DNA of 64,000 bases, taken from Deltaproteobacteria bacterium HGW-Deltaproteobacteria-12. GTDB lineage: Bacteria; Desulfobacterota; Syntrophia; Syntrophales; Smithellaceae. The notes beneath the pieces were generated by a model, which was not told where the DNA came from, did not search any database, and worked only from the letters and a program-made list of their open reading frames with translations. Below, in pieces: positions 28,059 through 37,314 of this stretch. Positions within the stretch are counted from its first letter, which is position 1; each line of letters starts with the position of its first letter. A program made the translations under genes and the position numbers. The stretch lies in contig PHBK01000009.1 of the NCBI GenBank assembly GCA_002840565.1, positions 51,175 to 115,174 of the forward strand, read 5' to 3'.

Positions 28059-29408
28059 TCAACCGATTTCAGTTTTCACTACATCGGCGATCATCGTGCA
28101 GTACTTTTCCGTAAGCTCTCTGGACGGTCCCTCCACCATAATGCGGCACATATTCTGCGTGCCGGAATATCTGACCAGAACTCGTCCCTCGTCACCCAGG
28201 TCACGTTCAACCTGTCCGATGACCTCCATGATCCGGGGTATGGAGGCAATATCCGGTTTACTTTTCACGTCGATATTGATCAGCTTTTGCGGAAAAACTT
28301 CCATCATCCGCGCCAGTTCGGACAACGGTTTGCCTTCTTTGATCATGGCGGCAATGAGCTGCATGGCCGCTATGATGCCGTCGCCCGTCTTATGGTGTTC
28401 AAAAAATATCATGTGCCCGGCATCCTCGCCGCCTATTACGGCGCCCAGGCGCAGCATATCCTGCAGAACGTAACGGTCTCCTACCTGGGATGCATGATAT
28501 TTGCAGCCGTATCTTTTACATGCAACTCTCAAACCCAGGTTACTCATCACCGTGCTGACCAGAAGATCATTCTTTAACCGTCCCTCTTTCTTTAAGACAT
28601 ATGCACAGATGATCAGCAATTGATCGCCCGTCAGCTCATTTCCTTTTTCATCCACCGCGATCAGACGGTCGCCATCTCCGTCAAAAGCCAGCCCAACGGC
28701 TGCGCCGCTCTCGACCACTTTTTTTCTTAAATCCGAGGTGTGCTGCGAGCCGCAACGGTCGTTGATATTATAGCCGTTAGGCATGTTGTGAATTGTCTCA
28801 ACATTTGCACCCAGCTCGTTAAAAGCGTCAGGCGCTATCTGGTACGTTGCGCCATTGGATGTATCCAGAACAATTTTCATTCCCTCCATGGAAAGGTCGT
28901 GAGGAAAGGTGTTTTTCAGAAAAACTATATATCTACCGTGAACATCGCTGATACGGAAAGCCTTTCCCATAGCTTTTGCAGGGGGAAGAAGGTCATTGAG
29001 TCTGTCGCCGAGGATCAAATCTTCGATCGCGTTTTCCTGGGCGTCAGTCAGCTTGAAGCCGTCTGAACCAAATATTTTGAGACCATTGTCCTGATAGGGA
29101 TTGTGCGATGCGGAAATGACAATGCCGGCATCAGCCCGCATACTCTGCGTGATAAAGGCAATGCCGGGGGTGGGCAGTACACCGACCAGGTAGGGGTCGC
29201 CGCCCATGGAAGTAATGCCGGCCTCAAGGGAACTTTCCAGCATGTACCCGGAAATCCGGGTATCTTTCCCAATAATCACTTTGGCACGGTGGCCGTTCTT
29301 TTTAAACAGATGAACAACGGTTTGTCCAACCTTAAAAGCGACTTCCGCGTTCATCGGATAGCGATTGGCTTCGCCTCTGATCCCGTCGGTTCCGAATAAT
29401 TTACCCAT
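28059..29408 (-). CDS. glmM: Phosphoglucosamine mutase
   Basis: GlmM (449 residues) interconverts glucosamine-6-phosphate and glucosamine-1-phosphate. It has the N-terminal FGTDGIRGEAN, the phosphoserine loop ISASHNPYQDNG, the metal loop DGDGDR and the C-terminal phosphate loop RYSGTQNMCRIM. It is 20 bp downstream of the hexapeptide-repeat gene and 45 bp from pyrG, and close to a GlmS-like gene, which together suggest an aminosugar nucleotide operon. Confidence 0.97.
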   Translation of the reverse strand: MGKLFGTDGIRGEANRYPMNAEVAFKVGQTVVHLFKKNGHRAKVIIGKDTRISGYMLESSLEAGITSMGGDPYLVGVLPTPGIAFITQSMRADAGIVISASHNPYQDNGLKIFGSDGFKLTDAQENAIEDLILGDRLNDLLPPAKAMGKAFRISDVHGRYIVFLKNTFPHDLSMEGMKIVLDTSNGATYQIAPDAFNELGANVETIHNMPNGYNINDRCGSQHTSDLRKKVVESGAAVGLAFDGDGDRLIAVDEKGNELTGDQLLIICAYVLKKEGRLKNDLLVSTVMSNLGLRVACKRYGCKYHASQVGDRYVLQDMLRLGAVIGGEDAGHMIFFEHHKTGDGIIAAMQLIAAMIKEGKPLSELARMMEVFPQKLINIDVKSKPDIASIPRIMEVIGQVERDLGDEGRVLVRYSGTQNMCRIMVEGPSRELTEKYCTMIADVVKTEIG

Positions 29409-29428
29409 GAGTTACGTCCATCATCATA

Positions 29429-30709
29429 TTAAATATTCCTAAATAGATTCATGGATGGCATGATCTTTGACACCCTTTGGCAAAAATCATCCACAATGCC
29501 GGCAAGCCATTGGACGCCTTTTGCCGAGACGTCCACCGGAAGTTTCTGGATCGTTTCAATATAGGGCAGAGAGTCATTCCCCCTGAATTTCATGAAAGCT
29601 TCGAAAAACAGGTCCTGCGTTGACCGCATTTTATCGTCGCCTAAAACTTCGCCGAGCAGTCCTTCCAGGTCTGATATGCGGCCGTCAAACTCTTGTCTAG
29701 CCCTGACGGACTCGGGATTTGGTTCCAATGTAATTGCGGACACGGACTTCCGGGCCATTTTGGCCAGTCTGGAAAAACGTTCTTCCCGGGCCAGCGCAAG
29801 CTGCTCCATCGCGCCCGAATAAAGGTGAGAACCGAATTCCTGAGCTTCCAGAAAAGGTCTTCTTACCCCTGTGTACCAGAACTCCAGAGCCTTCAAATTT
29901 GCCAGATAAAGAATGTTGTTTTCCACAACGCGGTTGATATTGGGATAGGCGTTAGTCCTAAAGTCCCGGACATTATCGGAACGGGACGCACTGAATATAA
30001 GTTGATTGTCGTTCGGATAATCCTGTCGCAAAATCGAGCCCGCCGCTACGACATTGCCATATCCCAGTCGCACGGGGCCGATGATGCCCCCCTGTCCACC
30101 CAGAAAAATAGGGGGTTGGTTGAGCATAACCCCCCGGGGAACATCGCCCAGAAGGGAAGGAGTTGTTTTGTCGGCATCCGGCGTAAAGTTAAAATGGATA
30201 TAGGAGCTGCCCACTTCCGAATGATTGCTGCGGCTGGTGCCGCCGGCCATCAGGCAGTCACAGAAGTTAATCAGGCTGCCGAGCGTTACAAAAGGGAAAA
30301 GGATGGTATGTTTCAATCCGACTGTGTGAGCGCAGCTGACCTGTTCTTCCAGGATGCATCCTTCGCGGACATGAGCGCCCATTCCCATATTCGTCTTTTC
30401 GAGGAATACTGATTGGCTGAAGAAACCGCCCTTCAGTTCCACCCCGGCTCCGAGCCGGCAATCTTCAAGCGTCACCGGGCCCTCATAGCCCAGTTTACAT
30501 CCCCCTGAGATGACTGTTTTACGGCCATAGATCCGGCATCCCGGATAAATTTTGACTCCTTTTCCGGAAATCTGATCAACATTGACTTCAGCACCGATAT
30601 CAATGGTTCCGGGGTTAGGGATATCCGCACCTTTATCAATTAACAGGCTTATTTTTTCATGGGATTCCGGCTTAAAAAGCTGTTTCATGAGTCTTCCATC
30701 GGCAATCAT
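29429..30709 (-). CDS. Left-handed beta-helix (hexapeptide) sugar-nucleotide protein, GlmU C-terminal-like
   Basis: A 426-residue protein with an N-terminal and central left-handed beta-helix made of hexapeptide turns (for example TIDIGAEVNVDQISGKGVKI and CRLGAGVELKGGFF). The region HTVGLKHTILFPFVTLGSLINFCD and SNHSEVGSSYIHFNF recalls the acetyltransferase half of GlmU. The uridylyltransferase Rossmann domain is absent; instead a helical C-terminal domain of about 150 residues (ALAREERFSRLAKM onward) is present. It probably acts on a glucosamine phosphate or UDP sugar made with GlmM and the GlmS-like protein; the exact reaction is not known to me. Confidence 0.75.
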   Translation of the reverse strand: MIADGRLMKQLFKPESHEKISLLIDKGADIPNPGTIDIGAEVNVDQISGKGVKIYPGCRIYGRKTVISGGCKLGYEGPVTLEDCRLGAGVELKGGFFSQSVFLEKTNMGMGAHVREGCILEEQVSCAHTVGLKHTILFPFVTLGSLINFCDCLMAGGTSRSNHSEVGSSYIHFNFTPDADKTTPSLLGDVPRGVMLNQPPIFLGGQGGIIGPVRLGYGNVVAAGSILRQDYPNDNQLIFSASRSDNVRDFRTNAYPNINRVVENNILYLANLKALEFWYTGVRRPFLEAQEFGSHLYSGAMEQLALAREERFSRLAKMARKSVSAITLEPNPESVRARQEFDGRISDLEGLLGEVLGDDKMRSTQDLFFEAFMKFRGNDSLPYIETIQKLPVDVSAKGVQWLAGIVDDFCQRVSKIMPSMNLFRNI

Positions 30710-30847
30710 TTGCCGTATTTCTACTTTCCAGCCACTTTTTTGTCAAACATAAATTTGTGGTTATTAAATCATTAATGTTTGAATTTGAAAAATTTAAGTT
30801 TATTTTCTTTGTAAAAGCTCCAGCACAATGAGAATTTAATCGGTCCA

Positions 30848-33800
30848 TCATTGGCCAAGCTTTGATTTTATCATTTCGGCGATCGCCTCGACCTGCTCAC
30901 TGAAGAGTAATTCGAGAGATATGGATTCCAGATACTCGTCATGCCAGGGGAGGTTGTATTCATTAACGAGGTTGCGGATATCGTGATAACGATAACCCAA
31001 CACATCCGCCTTCTCGCGCAGAGATAGCCCTTCATTGTAATCAATGTGAATCAAGAGCAGGTTAGTCACGATATTATTTTCCCCCAGCAGGGGAATGATC
31101 ACTATGGGCACCTGATCGGACTTGCCCCGCCCGATATAGGCATGGCCTGAACTGGCGATCATTCGTTTTGTGCCCATCAGTGCCGTGGGATGATCGGCAC
31201 GTGACTTCATATTAGCGGCTATGCCGCCTTTGGCGCGGATGGCAATCATCGAGTTCTCCGCCGGATTTCCCTGATCATCAAGACCGCTGATATCGTAAAC
31301 GGTATACCCCCGTACCGCCGCAATGGCCGGCTGGATGCGGCTGATGGTGATGATATTGCGATAAGTCAAATTTTTCACGGTAAAATTGATGGTTTCCAGC
31401 AGGTCGAAAATAATTCCTCTGAGTTCTCTCTCCTTCCGGCTTGTGCCCACCGTAACAGTTTTGGCCTGATGTCTAATGGCGTCGATCGGACGGGTAAGCT
31501 CGTCGATGGCCACGCCCAAGGTTATATCCAGAACGTCCAGCGGAGAGTCCAATCCCTCCTCGCCCTTAAACTCAGTTCGGAAATCTTCCAGCGGCAATTT
31601 GCCTGCAGCGTATTTTAACAAGAGCGGCAGATCGGCGATGGTTTTTCCTCCCAGCACTCCGTATGCGCCTCCCTGGCGGCGAGAATTGAAAAGCGAATAA
31701 AATTCATTAATAATCCGGCGAAAAGAAACATCGGCGATCATGTCAAAAATTGATAATTTCTTTTTTGTCCTTTGTGTGAATTCCGCAGCCAGACGACCGC
31801 GGAATTCACGGAATGTCTGCGCTTCCTCGTCGATGGCACGCGCCGCGTAATAACCCCATAAATGACCGGCCATTGTGTTTAAGATGACAGGCAGCGGGGA
31901 AGGCGCAACGGGTATGGCAATGACTGCGTCGGCAATCTGATCAAAACGTTGATCGCCTTCGTCGGAAAAAACGATCACGGACGATTTGTGCGCCTTGAAA
32001 ATCGCCACATCTTTGACAACATCTTCCACAACCGGTTCCGGATTGCCGGCTGCGCAGACGATAATCAAAGGTTCGGCCGATAAATCGATGTGCTTTTTAT
32101 TTTCCACGATGTCTGATGAAATGGTTTTGTAGCAGAGTTCGCTCAGTTTAATGCGTATTTCATCGGCCGCCGCTTTATTGGGGCCGCTTCCCACAACCGC
32201 CCAGTATCTCTTACCAGCGGCTTTTTTTACCGAGGAGGCAATCTTCTCCCTTGATGAAAACAGCTTTGCCATCAATTGCGGCGCCGCTTCCAGATTATGC
32301 AGTTCTGCAGCAATGTAATCAGCAGTCCTGGCCCCGGTAAGCTGGGCAAAAAACAGTGCAAGAATATGCCCGGCAATAATCTGAGAATAAAAAGCCTTCG
32401 TGGAAGCTACCGACATTTCAATATCGCGTCCGTCACTGGTATAAAATACTCCGTGCGATTTGGCGGTAATATCCGATTGTCTGCGGTTAACTATAGAAAT
32501 AATAAACGCCCCGCGTTCTTTGGCCATGGCGACGGCACGATTTGTATCCGTTGTTGTTCCCGACTGGGTAATGGGAATTACGAGTGTATCGGAAAGATCA
32601 TCTTTCAACAAAAAGCCGCTTAATTCCGAGGCTACCTTGGCTATAACGTTGATTCCCCTGCCCTTCAGATAACGCTCGAAGGCGTCGGCAACGGCCCTTC
32701 CGGCAACAGCAGCTGTTCCATGGCCGATAATCATTATTTTTTTTATCGCACCGTGCTGGAAACCCTTGCGGACAAACGCGGGAATTATATCATCTCCCAG
32801 GTTAAAAATTACCTCCGGAGCAAAATTATCCGTGGTTTCAATCCGGTATTTACCGCGCAATGTTCTTTTTACCGACAGGCCGGATTCGGATATTTCCTTG
32901 AGGAAATAGTGCGGATAGTCGCTGCGGTCGATATCTCGTGTCGTGATTTCTGCTGTTTGCAGAATGTTGTCGGATAAACTGATTTTTGCTCCGTCATAGA
33001 AACAGGCGGTAATGCCTTTGATGCCGCCGCCGCTGTTCTGGTCTAAAATAAAAATTTGTCCGCCTCCGGCGCCGTTGCCTGCTTCACCGTTCATTTTGAG
33101 AAAACGCGGCATAACTTCCACCAGGCCGTAAAGTTCGGAAGAAAACATGTATTGGTCAGCGTTGATTCCCACATAAATGGACTGACCGCTGCCTTTGAGC
33201 GCCAGAAACATTTTGCCGGGCTCAAGAGCACTGGTCATGGCGATGGCGTGCGATCCCTCAAAATCCTTAACGGCCAGGCGGAATGCATCCGCCAGGTTAT
33301 GTCCCGCCTGCAGATACTTTTCGATTTGCAGCGGAATGATTTTGGTGTCGGTCGTTATTTGCGGCGCGATCAGTTCGCCGCCGTCATCCATCGCCTGCCT
33401 GAGCTCCGGGTAGTTATCAATATCTCCGTTTAAAACCACATTGATTTGCGCCTCGGCCCCGGGATAAAGGGGATAGGAAGGGGAGGAATTAATCGTGGTA
33501 TAGTTATTCAACGGATGGCAATTCTCTTCCGTAATAGAACCGACGGATGCCCAGCGGGTATGCGTCAGCGCGTTTTCACAGATAGCATCGGAGGCGGCAA
33601 AGCATTTCAGTATCAGGTCGTTGGAAATGTAATTTCTCAAGTCGGCCACATTGCGCCCCAGCTCGCCGACTATGGAAAATGTTTTATAGGTAAACGTGAC
33701 CGTGCCACCGCCGGATGAGGAATCGGGGTCAGTCGAGATAAAAATGGATGAGTTGAGCAGATCGCCTTTTTGCGCCCGCCGCTCATAATCTGCCTTCAGT

Positions 33801-34567
33801 CCGCTTTCGTCGATTCGCCGGATTGCGTCGGAAATTTCTTTTTCGTCCTTCATGACGAAGGTTAATTGAATGCCCGCGGAGTCGCGTCCCCGAACTTCCA
33901 GCCTATCCAGCGCATTTAACAGCAGGTTGAGTTTCCGGTATTTCCGGAAGGCCGCCGGCGCAACCGCAGAAAATGATTCTGCGCCGGTCAGAGCGAGAAC
34001 TTTTTGCAGATTGGCCAGAATATCCTTTTCCAGCATCCAGCAGATGTCCTTGAGCAGAAGAATCCGGCTGTTGATTACTTCCAGATCGGCAGAGTTGATG
34101 ACGGCTGCCCGATCTTCGAGCAGTTTCTCTTCATCCGCCAAAAACTGCTTTATTTCTCGGGCAATAGCGAATAATTGCGCTGCCCGGTCCTGCCGGGAAA
34201 AAATAAATTCCTGCGCATCCTCCCGTTTGAGTTCCGCTACGGCCGAGTCCATGGCGGAAATGGCTTCCAGCCCGCTTAAATAATCGGCCGCGGCATTCTT
34301 TCCCGCCAGGACCGTCTGCAAACCGGCACCTTTAATTTTTTTCCATCCTGAGGCCAGGGTCCGGTCAGCAGTTAAAGCTCCTCGTTGCTCCTGCAGACGG
34401 CATGTCATTAAACCTGCAAAACCGCAACTGAGCTGACTGCGCAAAAGGGGAAAAAGGATGATCGCAGGTGCGGAAACAGCCGCCGGACTGCGACCGACAT
34501 AAATTCGGCAATTGGCAAGAAAAATAAGGAATTTTTTCAGGAAGCTAAATATTTTTATGTAAATCAT
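30848..34567 (-). CDS. Double-size glucosamine-6-phosphate synthase-like protein (GlmS-related)
   Basis: At 1239 residues this is about twice a normal GlmS. A CGFAGL motif (Cys about residue 48) matches the N-terminal catalytic Cys of GlmS amidotransferases, here behind a roughly 47-residue leader that would have to be removed. About 160 residues follow before LEVRGRDSAGI. Then THTRWASVG, NGDIDNY, and two SIS domains are seen (GHGTAAVAGRA, ITQSGTTTDTNRA, ASTKAF; second at about residue 790). About 320 C-terminal residues have no family I recognise. Catalytic residues look intact. It likely makes glucosamine-6-phosphate or a related aminosugar. Confidence 0.8.
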   Translation of the reverse strand: MIYIKIFSFLKKFLIFLANCRIYVGRSPAAVSAPAIILFPLLRSQLSCGFAGLMTCRLQEQRGALTADRTLASGWKKIKGAGLQTVLAGKNAAADYLSGLEAISAMDSAVAELKREDAQEFIFSRQDRAAQLFAIAREIKQFLADEEKLLEDRAAVINSADLEVINSRILLLKDICWMLEKDILANLQKVLALTGAESFSAVAPAAFRKYRKLNLLLNALDRLEVRGRDSAGIQLTFVMKDEKEISDAIRRIDESGLKADYERRAQKGDLLNSSIFISTDPDSSSGGGTVTFTYKTFSIVGELGRNVADLRNYISNDLILKCFAASDAICENALTHTRWASVGSITEENCHPLNNYTTINSSPSYPLYPGAEAQINVVLNGDIDNYPELRQAMDDGGELIAPQITTDTKIIPLQIEKYLQAGHNLADAFRLAVKDFEGSHAIAMTSALEPGKMFLALKGSGQSIYVGINADQYMFSSELYGLVEVMPRFLKMNGEAGNGAGGGQIFILDQNSGGGIKGITACFYDGAKISLSDNILQTAEITTRDIDRSDYPHYFLKEISESGLSVKRTLRGKYRIETTDNFAPEVIFNLGDDIIPAFVRKGFQHGAIKKIMIIGHGTAAVAGRAVADAFERYLKGRGINVIAKVASELSGFLLKDDLSDTLVIPITQSGTTTDTNRAVAMAKERGAFIISIVNRRQSDITAKSHGVFYTSDGRDIEMSVASTKAFYSQIIAGHILALFFAQLTGARTADYIAAELHNLEAAPQLMAKLFSSREKIASSVKKAAGKRYWAVVGSGPNKAAADEIRIKLSELCYKTISSDIVENKKHIDLSAEPLIIVCAAGNPEPVVEDVVKDVAIFKAHKSSVIVFSDEGDQRFDQIADAVIAIPVAPSPLPVILNTMAGHLWGYYAARAIDEEAQTFREFRGRLAAEFTQRTKKKLSIFDMIADVSFRRIINEFYSLFNSRRQGGAYGVLGGKTIADLPLLLKYAAGKLPLEDFRTEFKGEEGLDSPLDVLDITLGVAIDELTRPIDAIRHQAKTVTVGTSRKERELRGIIFDLLETINFTVKNLTYRNIITISRIQPAIAAVRGYTVYDISGLDDQGNPAENSMIAIRAKGGIAANMKSRADHPTALMGTKRMIASSGHAYIGRGKSDQVPIVIIPLLGENNIVTNLLLIHIDYNEGLSLREKADVLGYRYHDIRNLVNEYNLPWHDEYLESISLELLFSEQVEAIAEMIKSKLGQ

Positions 34568-34585
34568 ATTTCCTTTATGGAAGAC

Positions 34586-34891
34586 CTACTTGTTTTTCTC
34601 ACAGTTTATGCCCAACTTCGCCATTTTATCCGTAAAAGTATTGCGGTTGATGCCGAGAAAATTTGCCGCCGTGCTTTTCACATTGTTGGAACGGGCTAGG
34701 GCAATCCGAAACAGGCCTTTTTCCACCATGTTCATCACTTCTTCATGAAGTGTACTTTTGCGGCCGCCCGAAGCCGACAGCACGGTGGCAATATCCTCCA
34801 GCTTTTTTTCCAATATTTCCTCCACCGTCATGCCCAGAGTCTCTTTGATCTCCACAGCTGAAGTCTGGTTATTCTTCTTCTTTGCCCGCAT
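34586..34891 (-). CDS. Fis-type helix-turn-helix regulator
   Basis: About 101 residues ending in a Fis-like helix-turn-helix (EKGLFRIALARSNNVKSTAA then NFLGINRNTFTDKMAKLGI), the DNA-binding domain also found at the end of NtrC-type activators, but alone here. The start was set at the ATG at 34891, which has a GAGAGG upstream; the longer frame would begin at a TTG. Only 18 bp separate it from the GlmS-like gene, so it may regulate or be co-expressed with the aminosugar genes. Confidence 0.8.
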   Translation of the reverse strand: MRAKKKNNQTSAVEIKETLGMTVEEILEKKLEDIATVLSASGGRKSTLHEEVMNMVEKGLFRIALARSNNVKSTAANFLGINRNTFTDKMAKLGINCEKNK

Positions 34892-34948
34892 TTTTCCCGT
34901 TCCTCTCTTCACGAATTCCAATGCTTCAATAAATTGTTCTTTATGATT

Positions 34949-35470
34949 TTATGTCCTGATTTCCAGCACTCTTAAAATTATCGTGGCAATTATAATGGCA
35001 ACCGCAACCCAGCTCATCACAATCAGCGCCAACCGCTCCAGCGGATGCTCCAGATATGCTTTTACTTCCGGCTCCACTTTTTCTTCACCCAATTTTTCGG
35101 CAACGGTTTGTGCAAGCGAAACATGATTCTCAAAAAGATTGGAAAAAATATAAAAACCGTTAGTTGTAGTCAAAAGGAAATAAACCTTCTTCTTCAAAAC
35201 GACAACTCCCAGGTGGGTAATTTCCGGCCAGCCGAATTCTTTGCTGCGAAAAATTTTTTTTATTTTCAATCCCCTGTCATTGATGATTATTTCTTTTCTG
35301 GCCATGTCCACAGCCGCCAATAGAGAGGCAAAAAGCAGAATCCCCAGAACTATAAGCTCCCAGATCTGGCGATTGAACAGACTGAGCAAAAAAAGTAAAA
35401 CCAAAAGCACCGCAATGGCCAGCAAAGGGAATAGAAATGCTCTTCTTATTTTGTAGACAGTTTCATTCAT
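34949..35470 (-). CDS. Membrane protein with a PH-like domain
   Basis: A 173-residue protein with two N-terminal hydrophobic segments, a central beta-rich part (EIIINDRGLKIKKIFRSKEF and GWPEITHLGVVVLKKKVYFL) resembling bacterial PH-like domains, and a C-terminal hydrophobic segment (LALIVMSWVAVAIIIATIIL). The function is unknown. It is probably the first gene of the run that continues with the Fis-like and GlmS-like genes, 57 bp apart from the next. Confidence 0.65.
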   Translation of the reverse strand: MNETVYKIRRAFLFPLLAIAVLLVLLFLLSLFNRQIWELIVLGILLFASLLAAVDMARKEIIINDRGLKIKKIFRSKEFGWPEITHLGVVVLKKKVYFLLTTTNGFYIFSNLFENHVSLAQTVAEKLGEEKVEPEVKAYLEHPLERLALIVMSWVAVAIIIATIILRVLEIRT

Positions 35471-35694
35471 TAATTAAATAATTTCCTACTTGATGAAGAC
35501 ACAGACATTGCCAACAAAGAGCCGCACTTCAGGCGGCTGAGTATAAACGCAGGATTAATGTTTTGCCGGACTCTAGCATAGGCCATCATCCTCGTCAAGA
35601 AAGTCGGAGAAATTTATATAAATTTTATTTCTTGATATAAATACCATGATTAGTTAATGTTTTTTCATAAAAATATTCATGGGAGTATTGTCAA

Positions 35695-37224
35695 GTGTTC
35701 GTCAAGGTTCTGGGCATGAGCATTATCGGCATGGAATCATATCCGGTTTCCGTGGAAGTTGATATATCTGCCGGATTACCACAATTTTCCACCGTCGGTC
35801 TGCCCGATGCGTCAGTCAAAGAAAGCCGGGACCGGATAAAAGCGGCGATAAAAAACTCCGGTTACCGCTTCCCCCGCAACCATGTAACGGTTAACCTGGC
35901 CCCCGCTGATGTAAAGAAAGAAGGGACCGGCTTCGATCTGCCTATAGCCGTGGGCATTCTGGCCGCTGAAGAATTAATCAAAACCGACTCTTTGCAGGAT
36001 TGTTTTTTTATCGGGGAACTTTCTCTTGACGGCAGCATAAAAAGCGTAAAAGGTGTGCTCCCGGCCGCCTTTAAGGCAAAAAAAATGGGCATCAAAAAAA
36101 TTTTTGTCCCGGAAGAAAATGCCGCCGAAGCGGCAATGGTGGAAGGAATTGCCGCCTTCGGAGTAAGCACCCTGCCGGATGTTGTCGATTTTCTGGCTGA
36201 CCGGAAAATTATTGAACCGCTCGCTCTGGATATCAGCAAAATTTTCCAGGAAAACCGTCAATATGACATCGATTTTAATGAAATCAAAGGACAAAAACAG
36301 GCTCTCCGCGCACTTGAAATAGCGGCGGCCGGCGGACATAATGTTCTAATGATCGGCCCTCCCGGTTCCGGAAAAAGCATGCTGGCCCGAAGAATGCCTA
36401 CAATTTTACCGGAACTTTCTTTTGAGGAAGCGGTGGAAATAACAAAAGTTTTTTCCGTTGCCGGATCATTGAGCAAAAAGGAAACATTGGTTGCCGTGCG
36501 GCCATTCCGGGCGCCGCATCATACAATATCCGATGCGGGATTAGTGGGCGGAGGACAAACACCGCATCCCGGTGAAATCAGTCTCTCCCACTTAGGGGTT
36601 CTTTTTCTCGATGAACTTCCGGAATTTAAAAAAAATGCCCTGGAAGCTCTGAGGCAGCCCCTGGAGGAAGGCACCATAACAATCACCCGATCTTTGGTCA
36701 CGGCATCATTTCCGGCCAAGTTTATGCTGATTGCGGCAATGAACCCCTGCCCCTGCGGGTATTTCGGAGACAGGGTTCGCAACTGCCGTTGCAGTCCCCA
36801 GCAAATTCGGCAGTATCAGGCTAAAATATCGGGGCCGCTCCTGGACCGTATTGATCTGCATGTCGAAGTGCCCTCAGTTCAATATCGGGCTTTGGCCGAC
36901 AAAGAAGCGGGGGAATCTTCTGCAACCATTAAGGAACGCGTAAAAAAAGCCCGTGACCGGCAAATTCAGCGTTTCAGCGGAAATGGAGTCTTCTGCAATG
37001 CCCGGATGAACGACAAACAAATTAAAGAATATTGCTCGATAGATGAAGAATCACACAGGCTTTTGGAAATGGCGATTGAAAAATTGGGGTTGAGCGCCCG
37101 CGCCATGAACCGCATTTTGAAAGTATCGCGCACTATTGCCGATATGGAAAATAAAGAAACTGTGGCGGCGGCGCACATCGCTGAAGCAATACAGTATCGA
37201 AGCCTTGATCGCAGTTTAATTTAA
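35695..37224 (+). CDS. comM: YifB/ComM family magnesium chelatase-like AAA+ ATPase
   Basis: A 509-residue protein with an N-terminal Lon-protease-like fold (FVKVLGMSIIGMESYPVSVE), Walker A GPPGSGKSMLARRMP, Walker B GVLFLDELPEF, a four-Cys segment CPCGYFGDRVRNCRC, and the C-terminal Mg-chelatase region (LSARAMNRILKVSRTIADM). The best-studied homologue, ComM, is a hexameric helicase that promotes branch migration during natural transformation. The start is GTG at 35695 with GGGAG upstream. Confidence 0.92.
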   Translation: MFVKVLGMSIIGMESYPVSVEVDISAGLPQFSTVGLPDASVKESRDRIKAAIKNSGYRFPRNHVTVNLAPADVKKEGTGFDLPIAVGILAAEELIKTDSLQDCFFIGELSLDGSIKSVKGVLPAAFKAKKMGIKKIFVPEENAAEAAMVEGIAAFGVSTLPDVVDFLADRKIIEPLALDISKIFQENRQYDIDFNEIKGQKQALRALEIAAAGGHNVLMIGPPGSGKSMLARRMPTILPELSFEEAVEITKVFSVAGSLSKKETLVAVRPFRAPHHTISDAGLVGGGQTPHPGEISLSHLGVLFLDELPEFKKNALEALRQPLEEGTITITRSLVTASFPAKFMLIAAMNPCPCGYFGDRVRNCRCSPQQIRQYQAKISGPLLDRIDLHVEVPSVQYRALADKEAGESSATIKERVKKARDRQIQRFSGNGVFCNARMNDKQIKEYCSIDEESHRLLEMAIEKLGLSARAMNRILKVSRTIADMENKETVAAAHIAEAIQYRSLDRSLI

Positions 37225-37314
37225 TGATATGGTTAATAATATTATTCAGCCTAGGCTGACCATCCCGGGAGCACAAGCTAATCGGGACAGAACATCCTGG
37301 GGAAAGAGGAATTT

